Source of the DNA: Periplaneta americana
Taxonomy: Eukaryota; Arthropoda; Insecta; Blattodea; Blattidae
Length of the DNA: 64,000 nt
NCBI RefSeq assembly: GCF_040183065.1
Contig: NC_091125.1
Location: forward strand, 115,543,121-115,607,120
Reading direction: 5' to 3'
The position numbers were made by a program, and so were the translations under genes. The notes beneath the pieces are model-generated. The model saw nothing but the letters and a program-made list of their open reading frames with translations, was not told where the DNA came from and did not search any database. The number at the start of each line of letters is the position of its first letter. The first letter of the stretch is position 1. This document shows positions 34,786 through 49,100 of this stretch, piece after piece.

Positions 34786-37221
34786 GTGTACTGGATAGAG
34801 ATGTAAAGCCATTAATGTGGATGTTAATATGACTTCACCCAGCAGGATTCAGCAGTTGTGGGAACTGTTTGTACAAGCAGAGCATTCATCTTATGAGGTA
34901 GGCACCTGCCGTTGTCTATTGCATGCAGTAGTCATGAGATAAAGTTTGATTATATATGTTGATTACACACTTTTAATACTTTGTATCACTTAGGAATAAG
35001 ATTGTAATGACAACTTTCATGTGTTAAAAAATGAAAAACTAAGTTGTAAATTACCTAGTTGACTAGTTTTGACTTCGTATGAGCCATCTTCAGAATTAGT
35101 GAGGTCCTTGCTTCTTACAGTTTCTTCAGTTCAAACACGATACAAAGAATATATTACAGCCATAACCAAATCACACAATACCACCACATATGCAGAACAC
35201 ATCACAAACACCAACTAAGTTATAGCAATATAGAAACAGACATGGAAATCCTACATATCCAACTGAAAAACCAGAAATTAAACACACTAGAACAATACGA
35301 AATAATACAAACACACAAAAACACACCCACAACACAGCCTCAATACAAAACTAAATTTGAGGGCACACACCCTATTTGACTCCACACTACCAAATAAAAA
35401 TGTATCCCACATCAAAACAATTGAAGAAACCGGAAGAAACAAGGATCTTGCTAGTTCTGAAGATGGCTGATACGAAGTCGAAACTAGTAAACTAAGTAAT
35501 TTACAACTTAGTTTTTCATTTTAACACATACAAGTTGTCATTATAACTATATTCCTAAGTAAAATTTGATTATTAACATTTGTTGGCCATTACGACCAAG
35601 TTGATTTATTTTTTTTAATTATATGTTTTTAGTTTCCAATAAATTTCAAATGCGACACCATAAATTATTTTATGAGTTGAATTGATGGTAAGTAGTATAT
35701 TTTGTACCGAAAATTGTTCTAATTCAGTGTTTATCCAAAATTACGTGCAAGTTATCTTTTTTCCTGCTTTTTGTCATTATAGGTAAATTCTGGATAACAT
35801 TTTTAAACATGTCATAATAATTTTATGCTATAATCTCTCCTTTTCGTCACCAGTATGTTTTAGTAAGCAGATATGGTGAATATTTGTATGAGTTTTACAG
35901 TCGTGTTTAACACAAACACAAGTCATTCTGTTTTATGTTACCATCTCGAATGAATGTTTTGTTGGGAAAAAGATGCCCAGACCATACTTTGTATTTGACG
36001 AGTAATTTGAAAATATCTGAAACTGTAATTAATCCTCACAACAGAGGAGCACGTTGAATTTAGGAGAGAGTGGATTTGTGTAGTAACAAATAATTTATTT
36101 ACAGAAACAAGGATGGTTGGACATTTTCTTAGCAGAGTTCCTGGTTCAAGTCAAGGAAGGAAAAAGTGTTGAAGAAATATTATCATTCTGGTATGTCATA
36201 GCTAACAATTTTTTTTTAATAATCTAGACGCAAATCAAATGCCCGTCATTAGTTAGAAAAAGAAGAATTTTAGGTCTAGCTTTTTCTTCATTATCACAAT
36301 TGCCATCATCCTCAATCTCAACCTCCTCCTCCTCCTCCTCCTCCTCCTCCTCCTCCTCCTCCTTCTCGTTCTCCTCCTCATCGTCGTCATCATCATCATC
36401 ATCGACATCATCCAAAAGAAAATGTCTGTTCTGACTGTATACTTTTATATTAGGTAATTCCGATGTTACTCAAGTCTACTTGGATCTAAGCTTGTGTCAG
36501 TAAACTCGTGATGATATCTGTTACGTAAATATACAGTGTTATTAAGTACATAATTTTTTTTATACTCTGGTCATATCACGAGTTAATCTTTTGGGTGAAA
36601 TCCGAAGGCCTATGTACTATTGTTGAGACTGGTTCTATTGTTGTGAACTAAGTAGATGGCGTCTGTTATGTATTACTGATTTGTTATGAATATGATTTTG
36701 GTGATGAATGAAACCGATTCAGGGATGTTGTGGCCCGAATTTCCTGGCATTTGACTTATGGTTGAGGGAAAACCCTGAAAAACCTTAACCAGGAAATTGA
36801 ACCCGGGCCCTCTGTGTAAGAGACCAGCATGCTGACCCCTACACCACAGAAGTGGTCTAAATTTCCCTATATTCTGCAACTAGCAGAGAATAATGTTAAC
36901 AACACTGTTGTAAATTATTATAATAATATATCTCAATTTAAATACTTCCATTTTCATTTGTTTTTGTGTGTAAGTTGTGTTATAAATGTGAAGCTGATTA
37001 TGGTTATGAAGTTATTTTCCAATTCCTCTACTTGCAGTGCACCTGGTGGTGTTGCAACATTAATCGGCTGTGAGTTACTATCAGATGTTCACAAAATCTG
37101 TTCCCTGCCTGGTGATGGAGAGGATTTATCTTTACTACGTAAACACTTCCTGCAGGGACGGGGTTGGCGCAGTTTGGCAACACTGCAATGTCTTGGAGTG
37201 CGGGTAATGAAGTGAAATATC

Positions 37222-37279
<58 letters not shown>

Positions 37280-38740
37280 GTAATAATTGTTCTATTCTCA
37301 ATGGTTTTGTTTTAACTACATGTTTTAATGCACTATTAAAATGTTATGTACTTTTCAGAACTTGTCATGTGGACGAGAATTGGCAAGCCTGCTCATTTCA
37401 CTGTACCCTGTGTGTCTCCAGAAGTTGGGTCCAGAACAGAAAGAAAACATGACATTAGAGAATCCCTTTATCCTGTTGTCCAAGGATTCTGGCAGCTTAG
37501 ACGATATTCCGAGGTAATCTCTAACTTGCGTGACATGTAATATTGACATAATGTAGTAAATACTAATACCGATATGTTGTCGAGCATTATAATGTACAGG
37601 CCTAAACATATCATAAACTGATTGTACATTCATCACATCATGTACATTCCTTTACGAGCAAATGAAATTTATTTCACAGATTCACATTATTTCGTAAGAT
37701 AGTCATCCTCACTGATAATAAATCTGAAATAGAATAAATTGTTTCTTTTGAACGACTTAATGATAAAAACTTAAAGGAATAGCTTACTAACAAAGGAATG
37801 ATCAGAAATAAAATAGACATAAACTTCTGTACTACACTCCCATTCATTGAAATCAACAGCCAAGAGAACATTTAAACATGAAACAGACAATATATAGAAA
37901 CGTAATGAAACAAATTCTGGTGTACTATACTTCATAACTCCTCTCTGGTGCCAGAACTTCCGAGAAACTCTTTTCAGATTAACAACAGGACATGATTGAT
38001 TTTCGTATCACCAAAATGTACTCTTGGTTGTAAGTTCAATGAGTTCAATGCTATTATGGATAGAAATAACCTCCAAGTGTTGAATAACAGCAAAACAATC
38101 AGCAGTTTATAGTAGGAAGCAAGAAGGGAAATAGACCGCTAGGTGCTTATGTATGAGACCAGATTTTAAAAATGACTTCCCTTTAGTGAACTTTATAGAG
38201 TTTCAATTGAACTCCATTACAAGGATTCGAACGCCTCCCAAGATGAAGTTGATGCGCACCGTGCAGCAGGGTCTTTGTCCCCCGATCAGAGCCGAGCTGA
38301 TGCGAAGCCACAGCAACACATCAACCAAGACAAATCGCTCTGGGCGCCGCACCAGAACGCCTGTGAAGGGCAATGCTTCACCTATTGTGACACTGGGTGG
38401 CGCAAGTGGAGACACCACTGGAGCTACTAGTGACTCTGAGCACTGTCTGGGCACAGAAAACCAACTAGAGCAGCTTAACAAATCCAGCACCACACTTAGG
38501 TAAGCTAGCACATAAACAACTATGGATCCGAAGTTTGGCCAAGGACATTGACTTTCTGAGGGATATTGACAATTGATTACCTCAGATGGGAGTAGTGACT
38601 AACAATATTTAATGAATTTTGACGTGAATGAGAAACTGTTCTTTTGTTGATATCCTTTCATTCAGGATTTTTTTTATATTGTATATTTATGTCTTGTGGC
38701 CCCTGGCCTTATTTTCTTTCTGAAGAATGCTGTGCTATGG

Positions 38741-38816
<76 letters not shown>

Positions 38817-41800
38817 TTTTTTATTGTTCACTTTAACACTCATATTAAAACCACAATCTAGTATATACAGTCACGAAGCTCAATACGTAGTAAATATGCA
38901 CCCATAGACAGTTGCTAACCACTAGGATCGCTAATATTGCCTCATTACAGGCAATGCGGAAAAGTCCGGCACAGTCAATTGTTCCTAGCACCCTCACAAC
39001 TCAGGCTTCGTGACCGTATATACTAAACTGTGTTAAAACTATAAAACTTTAAGCTGAAACGTTGAAAGTGTTAGAAATTAAAAAAAAAAAGTAATATACT
39101 TTATGACTATGGCTCGGATAAAGTAACTGCAACAGAATAGGCATTCTTGAACCATGCATTTTGTTTACAAACATGAACTGCTGGAAAGAACACTCCTCAC
39201 CCCCTAGCTAAACACTTTTAACGTTTTAACTTAAGAAAGTTTTATAGTTTTTATTATTTTTCATTAAACGTCCACTGCCCTCGACCTTGTTTAAACTCAC
39301 AAACTTCGGAGCATAGTAATCACTCAACCAGTAAAGACAACAGATGCGTGTTGCATATATATACAGTTGTTATTTCCTCAACAAATTAGAGCCATTTGGC
39401 CTCCTCTTCCTACTCCTCAAAGTATATCTGGATACAAGTTTTATCACTTATGAATTATTAAGTTGTTTAGATAAATTCTGAATTCAGAAGATGATGTATG
39501 TAACATCGAAACTAGTTAATCAGATAAAATAATATCATAATTTAAATATTAACACAGTGAAGTTGTTATTTAATTAATCTAAATAACTTAATAGTTCATC
39601 AGTGATTAATGATTATATAACTGTTAAAAAAGTGTATTCAAGAACGAAGAAACATGTTTTGTCTTTGTGTGTTGTCAGAATTTGGCTGGACCCAATGGAC
39701 TTCGACTATTTCACCTCAGTTGTGCGCAGTGAAGATGAGGCCCGGTTGGACCGACCTGACTACACTCCCAGTAGAAGACGGCCTCATGGAGGTAGGTACT
39801 GTGTTGCACAACTGAGGAAAAGATAATGGACATTATTCATTTGTTTATAGAATTAATTTATTAGAGTACAGTTGTGTAAGGTTTGACAGAAAGGAATTCT
39901 TCACCACCACTGCCACAAATACTTCATTAACTTCACCATGAATGTGATCATGATGATGCTCATCATCAGTTAGACTACAACCATCACAATAACACACCAC
40001 TACTACTTTTACTTCTATTACTACTATTGGTGCTGCTTCTGCTGCTGCAACCACCCATCTATAGTGAACTCAACTGCAATCACCACATTGTCGTCCTTAG
40101 TGGTCTTGCGATTACCATACTGGATGTTAGATCTGGAGTTCGTGGGTTCATATCCAGCTGAGTGTAACGAACTTGAAAAGACATTAAAATTTTTATCGAC
40201 TTCCTCTTGGAGGTAAGTAAAGCCTGGAGATTCTTGCAATAATTTATGGCACTTAAAAGAAATTTGTCCCTCGTAGAGGAGTCGAGGCAAGATTCGTCAG
40301 CCATTTCTCATCCATGTTTAATTTCGACGTTGAATAACCTCTGTAGTTGAAAACATTGTTAAATTAAATACTACTATTGCTGCTGCTGCTACTGCAGCCA
40401 CCATTGCTATGGTTGCTGCTCCTGCCACTGTCGCAACTACTATTTGTTAGAGGGAATAAAATACAATTAGAAAGATATGTTCACGTAAGACGAATGCCAG
40501 AGCAGAAATTACTAATGAACATTTTAGAATGGTTTTCACCCGGAAGAAAGAAGAGAGGTCAACCTATGATCATATAGTTACATGAGGTTAGAAGATCGAT
40601 GGGATGAAAAGGATTTGAAAGAAATGGACTGAAAGGAAGACAGGATGGAATGGAAAAGAAGAATTGAGAACATCACCCGAATAAGGGCGTATAGAGCAAA
40701 ATGTAGCTCCGATATAAACTAATTTCAATATTTGTCAGCTGTCAGGTTCATCACAGTTGTGTCGAAAAAGTTTTTCTTCAGTGTGTAAAGTATACTTTTT
40801 CGACACAACAATGATCAGCCTGACACCTGACAAACATTGAACTTAGTTTATACCAGAACTACATTTTGCTCTATACGCCCTTATTCGGGTGATGCCCTCA
40901 GTTGTTGTTTATTTCCAATCTTATATAGTGTTCCTTTATTAATTTGCATGTTGTTGGGATTTCTACACTAAAGACAGGCTTTGCTTTAATTTGGGTGGAT
41001 TTTTTTAGCTACTTATCAGCTTCATTGTCAAGCAGATCCACATACGATGGCATCCATTGGAAGACAATTTCCTTATTTCTTGATTTGATGTTTTTATACT
41101 GTTTTCTTATATCTTGTAGATTTTCTGATGTTTTGTTGTTATTGGATATGCTCTTTAATGCTGCTTTGGAGTCTGATAGAATTATGTTTTTCTTTATATG
41201 TGGCTTGTATAAAACATTAAATAGAGCAGTTTTTATTGCTGTTCTCCTTCGAAATTGTTTGTATATTTTCGCAAGGGTGTATATTGCGAAAATTCTGTGC
41301 TAAATATTCCAAAGCTTGCCTCGTTGTTTGTACATGAACCATCACTATAATCGTATACCAAGCACCAGTTGGATATCTTTCTTCTATAGTTGCTATACTT
41401 GTTGCCTTCAGCACTTCTGGTGGGTCACTTGATTTTGAGACTGGTTTCTAGTTGTATGTTAATGTCTTTAAATTCGAGGAGGTGTAATAAAATGTTTGTG
41501 TATTTTGTGTTTATTTGTGAAATTTCCCCAGTATCATATTCAGCCAGTTGAAAATAGAACCTTCTCTCTGATTTGTATGATACTTTACTAATTCCTGTAG
41601 TAACTCGCTAATATTTTGAAATGAAAGTATTGTAATGAAGTGAATGTGAATGTTTTTCACTTCTGTTTTGGGTTAGCTCTCACTGAATAATGCTGTTTAT
41701 TATCGGAGATGGGTTAAGGTTTTATTTATTTCATTCATCATCATCGTCCTTGCAGGTATTAGGCGTAGTGGCCTGTTACGGTCTCCATCCATCTTTTCAG

Positions 41801-43056
41801 GGGGCGTCCCAAAGATCGTCTTCCATGTGGTATATAGCGGAGAATTTGTCTTGGGAGTCTGGAACGGTCCATTCTATTGACATGGTTAAGCCATTTTTGT
41901 CTATAGTGGTTGAGATGTTCATAAATAGGTGTAATTTTCAATTCTTTTGTAATTAGTTCATTCCTTTTGTGGTCAAGCAAGCTGTAGCCGGCAGTCCTCC
42001 TTAGAAATCTCATTTCTGCAGTTGTTAGGCGTTGAACATCTGAGTTTCGGACAGTCCAGGCCTCACTACCATACATGAGGACAGGTCTTGCTAGAACTTT
42101 ATATGCTTTTAACCTGGTATGTTTTTGGTTTTTTGTGGTTGTGAAAACCTGGTTGATGGTTCTTAAGGCTCCATTAAAATGTTGAATATTTTCAGATATA
42201 TCAGTAACAGGTAAACATGTCAAATTATAACCTAAATATTTAAATGAGTTTACCTGTTCTAACGTATGGGTTCCAATGCAAATTTTACTCCTAACTGGCT
42301 GTTTACCTTGGAATGCCATAATTTTTGTTTTGTTTGGGGAAATTTTCATATTGAAATTTTGTGCTATTATATTCAGGTGATGTATTGAGTATTGCAGCTC
42401 GTCTTTATTTGTAGCAAAAAGAACCTGATCATCTGCATTTAATAATGTATCTAGAGTACAATTTCGGAAGAGCAGGATGTTTCCATGAATTGTTAGTCGC
42501 CAGTGTCTGAATTTATTTAATTATTTTTTATAATTTATTAATTTAATGAAATTTTTAAATTTACTTTCTTTAATGTAGGAATGAAAAAGTGTGATGGATA
42601 CCCTGTATGCAATGTGATGAAATTTTAGACTGATTACAGATTATGTAATTGTTTATTGGTGTTATTCTCTAACTGCTTCGCAGGAAGAGGGGACAGAATT
42701 TTGGACTCCAGAAGGTCCCTTAGTCCGGGTGACTTTGAAGACTCACGGACAAAGGAGGTACTATCTGCAGAGATCCACTGCTACGAGTTCTTCCGCCTAG
42801 TGATTGATTTGCTGAGGAGCTTGTGTGGCACAGAACTAAATGGAATCTCTCCAGTGACTGCCAATAGTGGACAGCATATTTCCCTGCAGGCTGTCAACTT
42901 CGCGCTGGAGAACCTATGCACACTGCAGTTTGGAGGCAATACCAACATCAATCTAGTCACTGCCCAAATAGCTGAGCTCAAGGCAGCCATGACCCGCTTA
43001 CTACTTACGGCCTTGGAGAAGGTAAGTTGTCTCTGTTATGGAAAAAATTGTTTATG

Positions 43057-43109
<53 letters not shown>

Positions 43110-46100
43110 TGTGCGTGTGCGTGTGCGTGCCACACAGTGATATTATTATTGTTATTTGTTACCTGTACTTACTTTAAATTAAATATTTTTTCTCTTAGCG
43201 TGTAATATTCTTTATAATGGCTACTGTTAAGACATAAATATGTAAGTTTTATAAGACCTAAAAATGTAGTAAATTGAACTGATAGGCCTTTCGTCTACTA
43301 GTTGTCACTTCATATATTCGACAGCATAGCATCATTCTTAATTGTTACAGCTATAAATTGTAGCACCCGCGTTTTTGTCCATGAAGAGTACAACCCTTGG
43401 CTTCTATCTTGTGACGAGATGTTGAGTGGTGAAGTTCTGGTCTTTTATACTTATTACTGCATTAGGAATTTGAATCGTAGACGTAAAAGGCCTAAGTGTA
43501 CGGTAAAATTCAATAAATGTATCAGATCTAGGAGAAGATAGTGCTAAAATGATAACAGAATTAATAGCTCCATCCATGCAAGTAGATTATGGCGAAGATA
43601 TACTGCACTACGTTAACTCACTTAATCATTGTGTAAAAATGTACTGTTGCAGATATTACTGCATCCTGAGGCAACAACAGCAGCCATTCGTAATGGCATG
43701 TTGCCTGTAATGCTGAAGATTCTGGAGGATGCAGTCAGGAAACTGGATGCTGTAGTACCCGAATCACACGAGCAACTGGTGCAGGAGTTCGTATTTGGCA
43801 CTGCATATGGAGTACTTATGTTCCTGTACTGTCTACTACTGCAACGCTCCACTGTCGACAAGTTCCAGGACTTCCTGCAGCTGTTTCAGCTCTTCTCAGA
43901 GAGCCACGGCGGACGCCTCATCGAGAAAACTGTTATGGCCCTTCTGGCCTTGCCCAATGTCGAGTTGCAGCTTTCCATGTCCAGGGCCAAGAAGGTGCTT
44001 CACTTAATTACATTTGTAGAAATAGAATTAAACTAGAGACTGTTAGATCAATCCTGAACAATTATTATATTCTCATCATGTTTGCCTCTTGTATACCAAA
44101 AGGCGGAATTAATTACTGTAAACAATTCTGAAATTATAGTCATTTTTAGAATCTTACTCTACCTGCTTTGCTTTATGACACTAAGCTATTTATTTCGTCT
44201 GAGAATTAATGAAACGTATTCATAGTTTAAACACCAAACAGTCTCTTCTGCTTGCTTACTATGTTGGTCGTTGGATTCGAGGTTTCATAGGTTCAAGCTT
44301 AGTCAAAGATGTTGAATTTTAAAGAGCAATATAAACCTTAGCATGGATTTCTCTGAGAAGCAAATAACGTGTGGATCCCATGTAGTAGATTTACTATATA
44401 TAAAAGGCTTCCTTTTTTCGCCTGTATTGAGTTTCGATACTGCAGAACGTTTGCAGTTGAAAGCATCATTAAATAAACTGCTGCTGCTCTTCCTTCTGTT
44501 TCTTCTCTCTCCTTCTTTCACACATCATATACACACATACCTTTGCAAAAAAAAAAAGTAGTAGTTTGTTGCTGGATGTTGATTTTTTACATTCTTTGTC
44601 ATGCATTCCTGGAAATTATTGATTGCTTCACATTCAAAATAATGTTTTCCATCGAATCGAAAAAAATCGAAAATCGAAAAAAAGAGGAGAATTGGGAGGA
44701 CAAATTTAAAAGGTACGCAAAACGCGTCCTTGCAAGGGGTGGGGGGCTGTAAGAAACTAAATATGTGAGCTCCAGGCCTGTTGGCCACTAGTCTCACTCT
44801 GGGTTACGCTGCTCCACTGAAGGAGCTCTAGAAAATTTTGAAGGGGAAAACCGAAAATGGACGTAACCTCTTAGGTACCACATACGCGAGGGAGATGTAA
44901 ATGTGATCAAAATGATCACGGGACGGGACGAGGAGGAGATGGCTGGTGTAGATCTGCACATTGAAATGAACTGTCATTTCGCAGTGCAGGAGGAGTCGAG
45001 AAGACTCTGTCGTTTGTTGTTCAATGACAAGGCAGGTGAAGACCGCCAGGAGAGACGCCGTGAATTCTTAATCTGCAAATTGAAAGGTTCCCTGTCCTTT
45101 CGCATTGCGACATGTGTGATGTTGCACATGTATTTCATAATTTATATACTCTGAACTAGGGCTTTAAGTTGTTTGTTAGAAAAAAAGGGGGGGGGGGGCT
45201 TATGGGGAAGGACATATAGGTCCGTGGCCCATTTCTCTTAGGGCTTATCCCGACATTTGTCTTAACGCCTTAGGAAAACCACGGAATACCTTAGGCAGGA
45301 TGAGTTGTCTCAATATAAGAGACTAGCCAATTTGGCTTTTAGGTAATAGGTCGATTGATTTATGAATTTTGGATAGATGTAATTAATAATTAATTTTGAG
45401 TAATTAAGGGGTTCATGGGGATATGAGTGCAGGTCCGTGGCCCATTTCTTTTAGGGCTCATCCCGACATTTGTCTTAGCGCCTTAGGAAAACCACGGAAA
45501 AACCTTAGGCTGGATGAGTTGTTTCAATTTCAGAGACTAGCCATTTGGCTCTTAGGTAGAATGACTCTATGAATCGATGGATATATGCTAGCCAATTGGC
45601 TCTGTGATAATTCCATCGATCAACAAATGTAGATGTAGTCTGGGAGGGATTTTGTTTAGCGCAGTTAAGACAAGGTCATTTCAAAGTAGTTGCACTATCC
45701 AAGGAGTCTCATGGAGTCGAGTCGTGACTACCAAAACCTGGGAGTAACGCCTGCCTCCCTGTCCTGTCTCAAGAGTATATCTAATGGACCTGTCTGGTGT
45801 CTATGCTGTAACGTAGGATCATACTGGCCAAGGCCAGATATGAGCGGGTTGGGGTTAGCACGAGCTTCTGCATACACATTTTCTGCTGTTTTAACTGGGA
45901 TTTCTGATTGACCACCATGGTGGTTCAGTGCTAGCGAGTTGGGCTTACAAGCCAGGGAACCTGGATAAAAACAGTATACCTTGAGCTCTGTTTTTGATAA
46001 GGACCTACTATTAAACAAGTCCGTTAAATATTTGGGAGTAATCCTAGATACTCAACTGATTTGGAAAACTCATATGGAGCATGTACCAAACAGGCTACTA

Positions 46101-49100
46101 CTGCCTTTTGGATATGCAGATGAGCTGTTCTACGCTCCATGATTGTATATGCAGCAGTTGTATGTGATCCCGGAGCTTGATTTCTCATCTAGATGAATAT
46201 GTTATGTGTTAGCCAACCAGAGTTCCCCTAAGTTTAACCAAGAGCTTCTCAAAATAAAAAATGTTCAGAAACGACTGATATATGCCTACAGCCTAGGTAT
46301 GTTGTTATTTATTCTTCAGATCTTACAGTTTTGGTTCAGTCTTCATTAAAATATTACGTTTCCTGTTGTGAAAATGATAAAAATATTGAAATGGACTTTT
46401 TCATTGTGTGCAGGTGATCGACCTGATTGGGCAGCTGGTGACTGCTTTGAAAAAAGTGCGTGGCGAAATCGTTCACTCCCATGATTGCCGCCGGGCTCGA
46501 CACAAACGATGTGTGAACCAAGCATCAGGTGCTCTGCACCATCACTACGATCTTCTTGGTGGACCATTTAGTCCCACATTAGTTGGTCCACGTCAGCCCA
46601 CCTGCTGTGTGGCCTCTCTCTTTATGGTTCTGGTTCGCATCCTGACAAGCTCCAGTCCCACCATCAACATCCGTCCACATGTGCTGCGCACATTGACCCT
46701 ATGTGGCACTTGCTGCTGCTTCCCTGCACGCAGTGTCATTGGTCCACTCATCGACCTATTCAAGAATGGCAGCAATGGCAAGGTGCGGGCACTGGGATTT
46801 GCTTTGTTGGAGCGTACCATCTACTCGGAGCTGGGAGCCATCTCCCAGCATGAGTCCACTGTGTCCTGTGTCTTCTGCAGTGGAAACTTCGCCCCAAAAT
46901 CTGTGTTGACTTCCGAATATTCTGCAGAAGAATCTTTATTCGAAAACGTGTGGAAGAAAACTGAACGGCGACTCTCTGAAACAGATATGGAGAAGACTGA
47001 TGAGGCAGAGACCCCAGCGAGGAGCTCTTGGGAATGCCTAGAGTTGTACCGCGATCTGGTCCAGTCCCCAGATACCAAGCTCAGCCATACCACAACCTCC
47101 CATCTCCTGAAAGTGGCACCTCGCTGCACCCCTGCCATAAAGCACCGCTTGCTTTTTAAGGTATTCTATCCCACATTCATCACAGCCAAGACCTGCTGGT
47201 TTAATCCCTCAAGTTCTAGTGAAGAGATGTCGAATGCTAAGTTCAACATTCTCTCATGCTTATCCGCATTCTCGTCGATACTATCAGGAAATGTGATGTT
47301 TGTAGAGGAGTTTGTGACACAGTATGAAGGGCTCAACCACATCTTGGAGCTGATATCCCTGCCAGCCTTCTCGAAACTATGTTGTTCTATCCTGGAGGTG
47401 ACTGCAATCGTTGAGATATGGAAGCTGGAGTATGAAAATGGCGATGTGGATGACGATGTGGGGAAGCTACCCTCACTGTGCATGCTGCAGGGGGCGGTGC
47501 AGTCAGCTACGACACGTGTTCTCTCTCTTCTTGGGGTTGCCATATCTGAAGATGATGAACTGGAGCAGACAGTATGTGACGAGGAAGATGAAGAGACGAC
47601 TGTGCATGATTCCGAGAGCCATATGCAGCTGCTGGCCACTGTTTGTGTGTTCTGGCGGACATGCGCCAACCTTGTCCTGTACAGCCCACAGTACAGGAAG
47701 CATCTAGCACAGAACCCCCTTGCTCGAGATGGACTGAAACTCCTGCAGGTGCTTCTTGATCGAGTGACATCAAAGCAGCCAGGTAATCTAAATGTAAAAT
47801 CCTGTGTATTTTTGGGCTACTTTATAGATCTCCTTAATACTGCGATCTTCAAAGGCATTTTCTGCCCCATTTCACTGTGTTTCCTACATAATCATAGGAT
47901 TCTGCAGTCAAAGACGTCCTGCAGATCTGTGTGTATGTGTTTTGTATGTACTAAACACAACAAAAATGAAAGTGGTAAATTATAGCCTTGGGAGGGTTCT
48001 GAAACAAGTTTTAGCTGCACTTTCAATACTTGTTTGAAGTGGAGAAAGGGCAGTCTAAGAGTCATACTAGTGGTGACTTCTTGGTCTCAGTACAGTTTTT
48101 TTTGTGTGCGTGCGTGCGTCTAGGGAGTCAATATCTGCTACTTCCCGAGTAAAGAATAAATTGGGACCACTGTGAATGCTGCAGCCTACATTCAAACGTG
48201 AATGTTGCATCGTGCCCTTTGTGACAATGTCATACTTCTTCATGACAGTGCTTGCCCCCCATGTTGCGGCTTCAGTTCGAGAGAAAATCAACACATTTGG
48301 TTGGGAGGTACTCCAGCATCCACCATACAGTTCAGACCTTGCACTGTCGGACTTTATCTGTTTGGTCCCATGAAGAAATTTCTGGCTGGCCATCGCTTTG
48401 CAACTGATGCTGAAGTGCAATCAACTGTCTGCAGATGGCTATACTCAGCCAAACAGACTTCTGTGAACAGGGTATACTAATACTGGTACCACGATGGGAG
48501 AAATGCGTTGAGGATATATGATATGATGTGATATGATGTGATGTGATGTGATGTGATGTGATGTGATGTGATGTGATATGATATATTATATGATATGATA
48601 TTATATATGATATGATATATGATATGATATGATATGATATGATATGATATGATATGATATGATATGATATGATATGATATATGATATGGTATGATTAAAA
48701 CGTTTCGATGTTACACAGGCATGCGGATGGCTGACAGTCACTCGGAGAGCCATCTGTGCATGAAGGTGATAGAATCAACTCTGATTGTCATCTTGACGGC
48801 ACCACCTGTTGTTGATGACTCAGGTGAGTACATTCCATCATTTATCATTTAATGTATATGATTCTGTTTACTCTTCTTCAGAAATGTTACAGCTATCTTT
48901 TTAATTTAATTTAACATTTTACTGTTCCATATCATACTATGTCATTTTACATAATTTGGTATTTGCTTGTGTATGTCTTTTAATAACTGATATTCTACCA
49001 AGAGCTTTGAACAGAGTATCGTGAATCTGATCTTAAACTTCAGCCTTTATCCATTTTTATTAATGAACAAAGGGATCTTACATGCACTTAATCTATTACA

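Noticed and set aside
36224-36415. Acidic Asp/Glu-rich protein on the minus strand
   Set aside because: It is the translation of a (TCC)n(TCA)n microsatellite.
38644-38907. Poly-Tyr membrane protein
   Set aside because: It is the translation of the (ATT)n(ATTT)n tract running into a MITE.
45728-46018. Minus-strand 96-residue protein
   Set aside because: It has no motifs, overlaps LINE debris on the other strand and has no splice context.
47166-47669. 167-residue Ser-rich minus-strand frame
   Set aside because: It is the antisense shadow of the LYST exon; codon-periodic G+C favours the + strand.
46408-47985. Single 525-residue open frame as an intronless gene
   Set aside because: It is the large LYST exon (46414-47782) with an intron readthrough at its end. 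The start and end fit splice sites and the phase of neighbouring exons.
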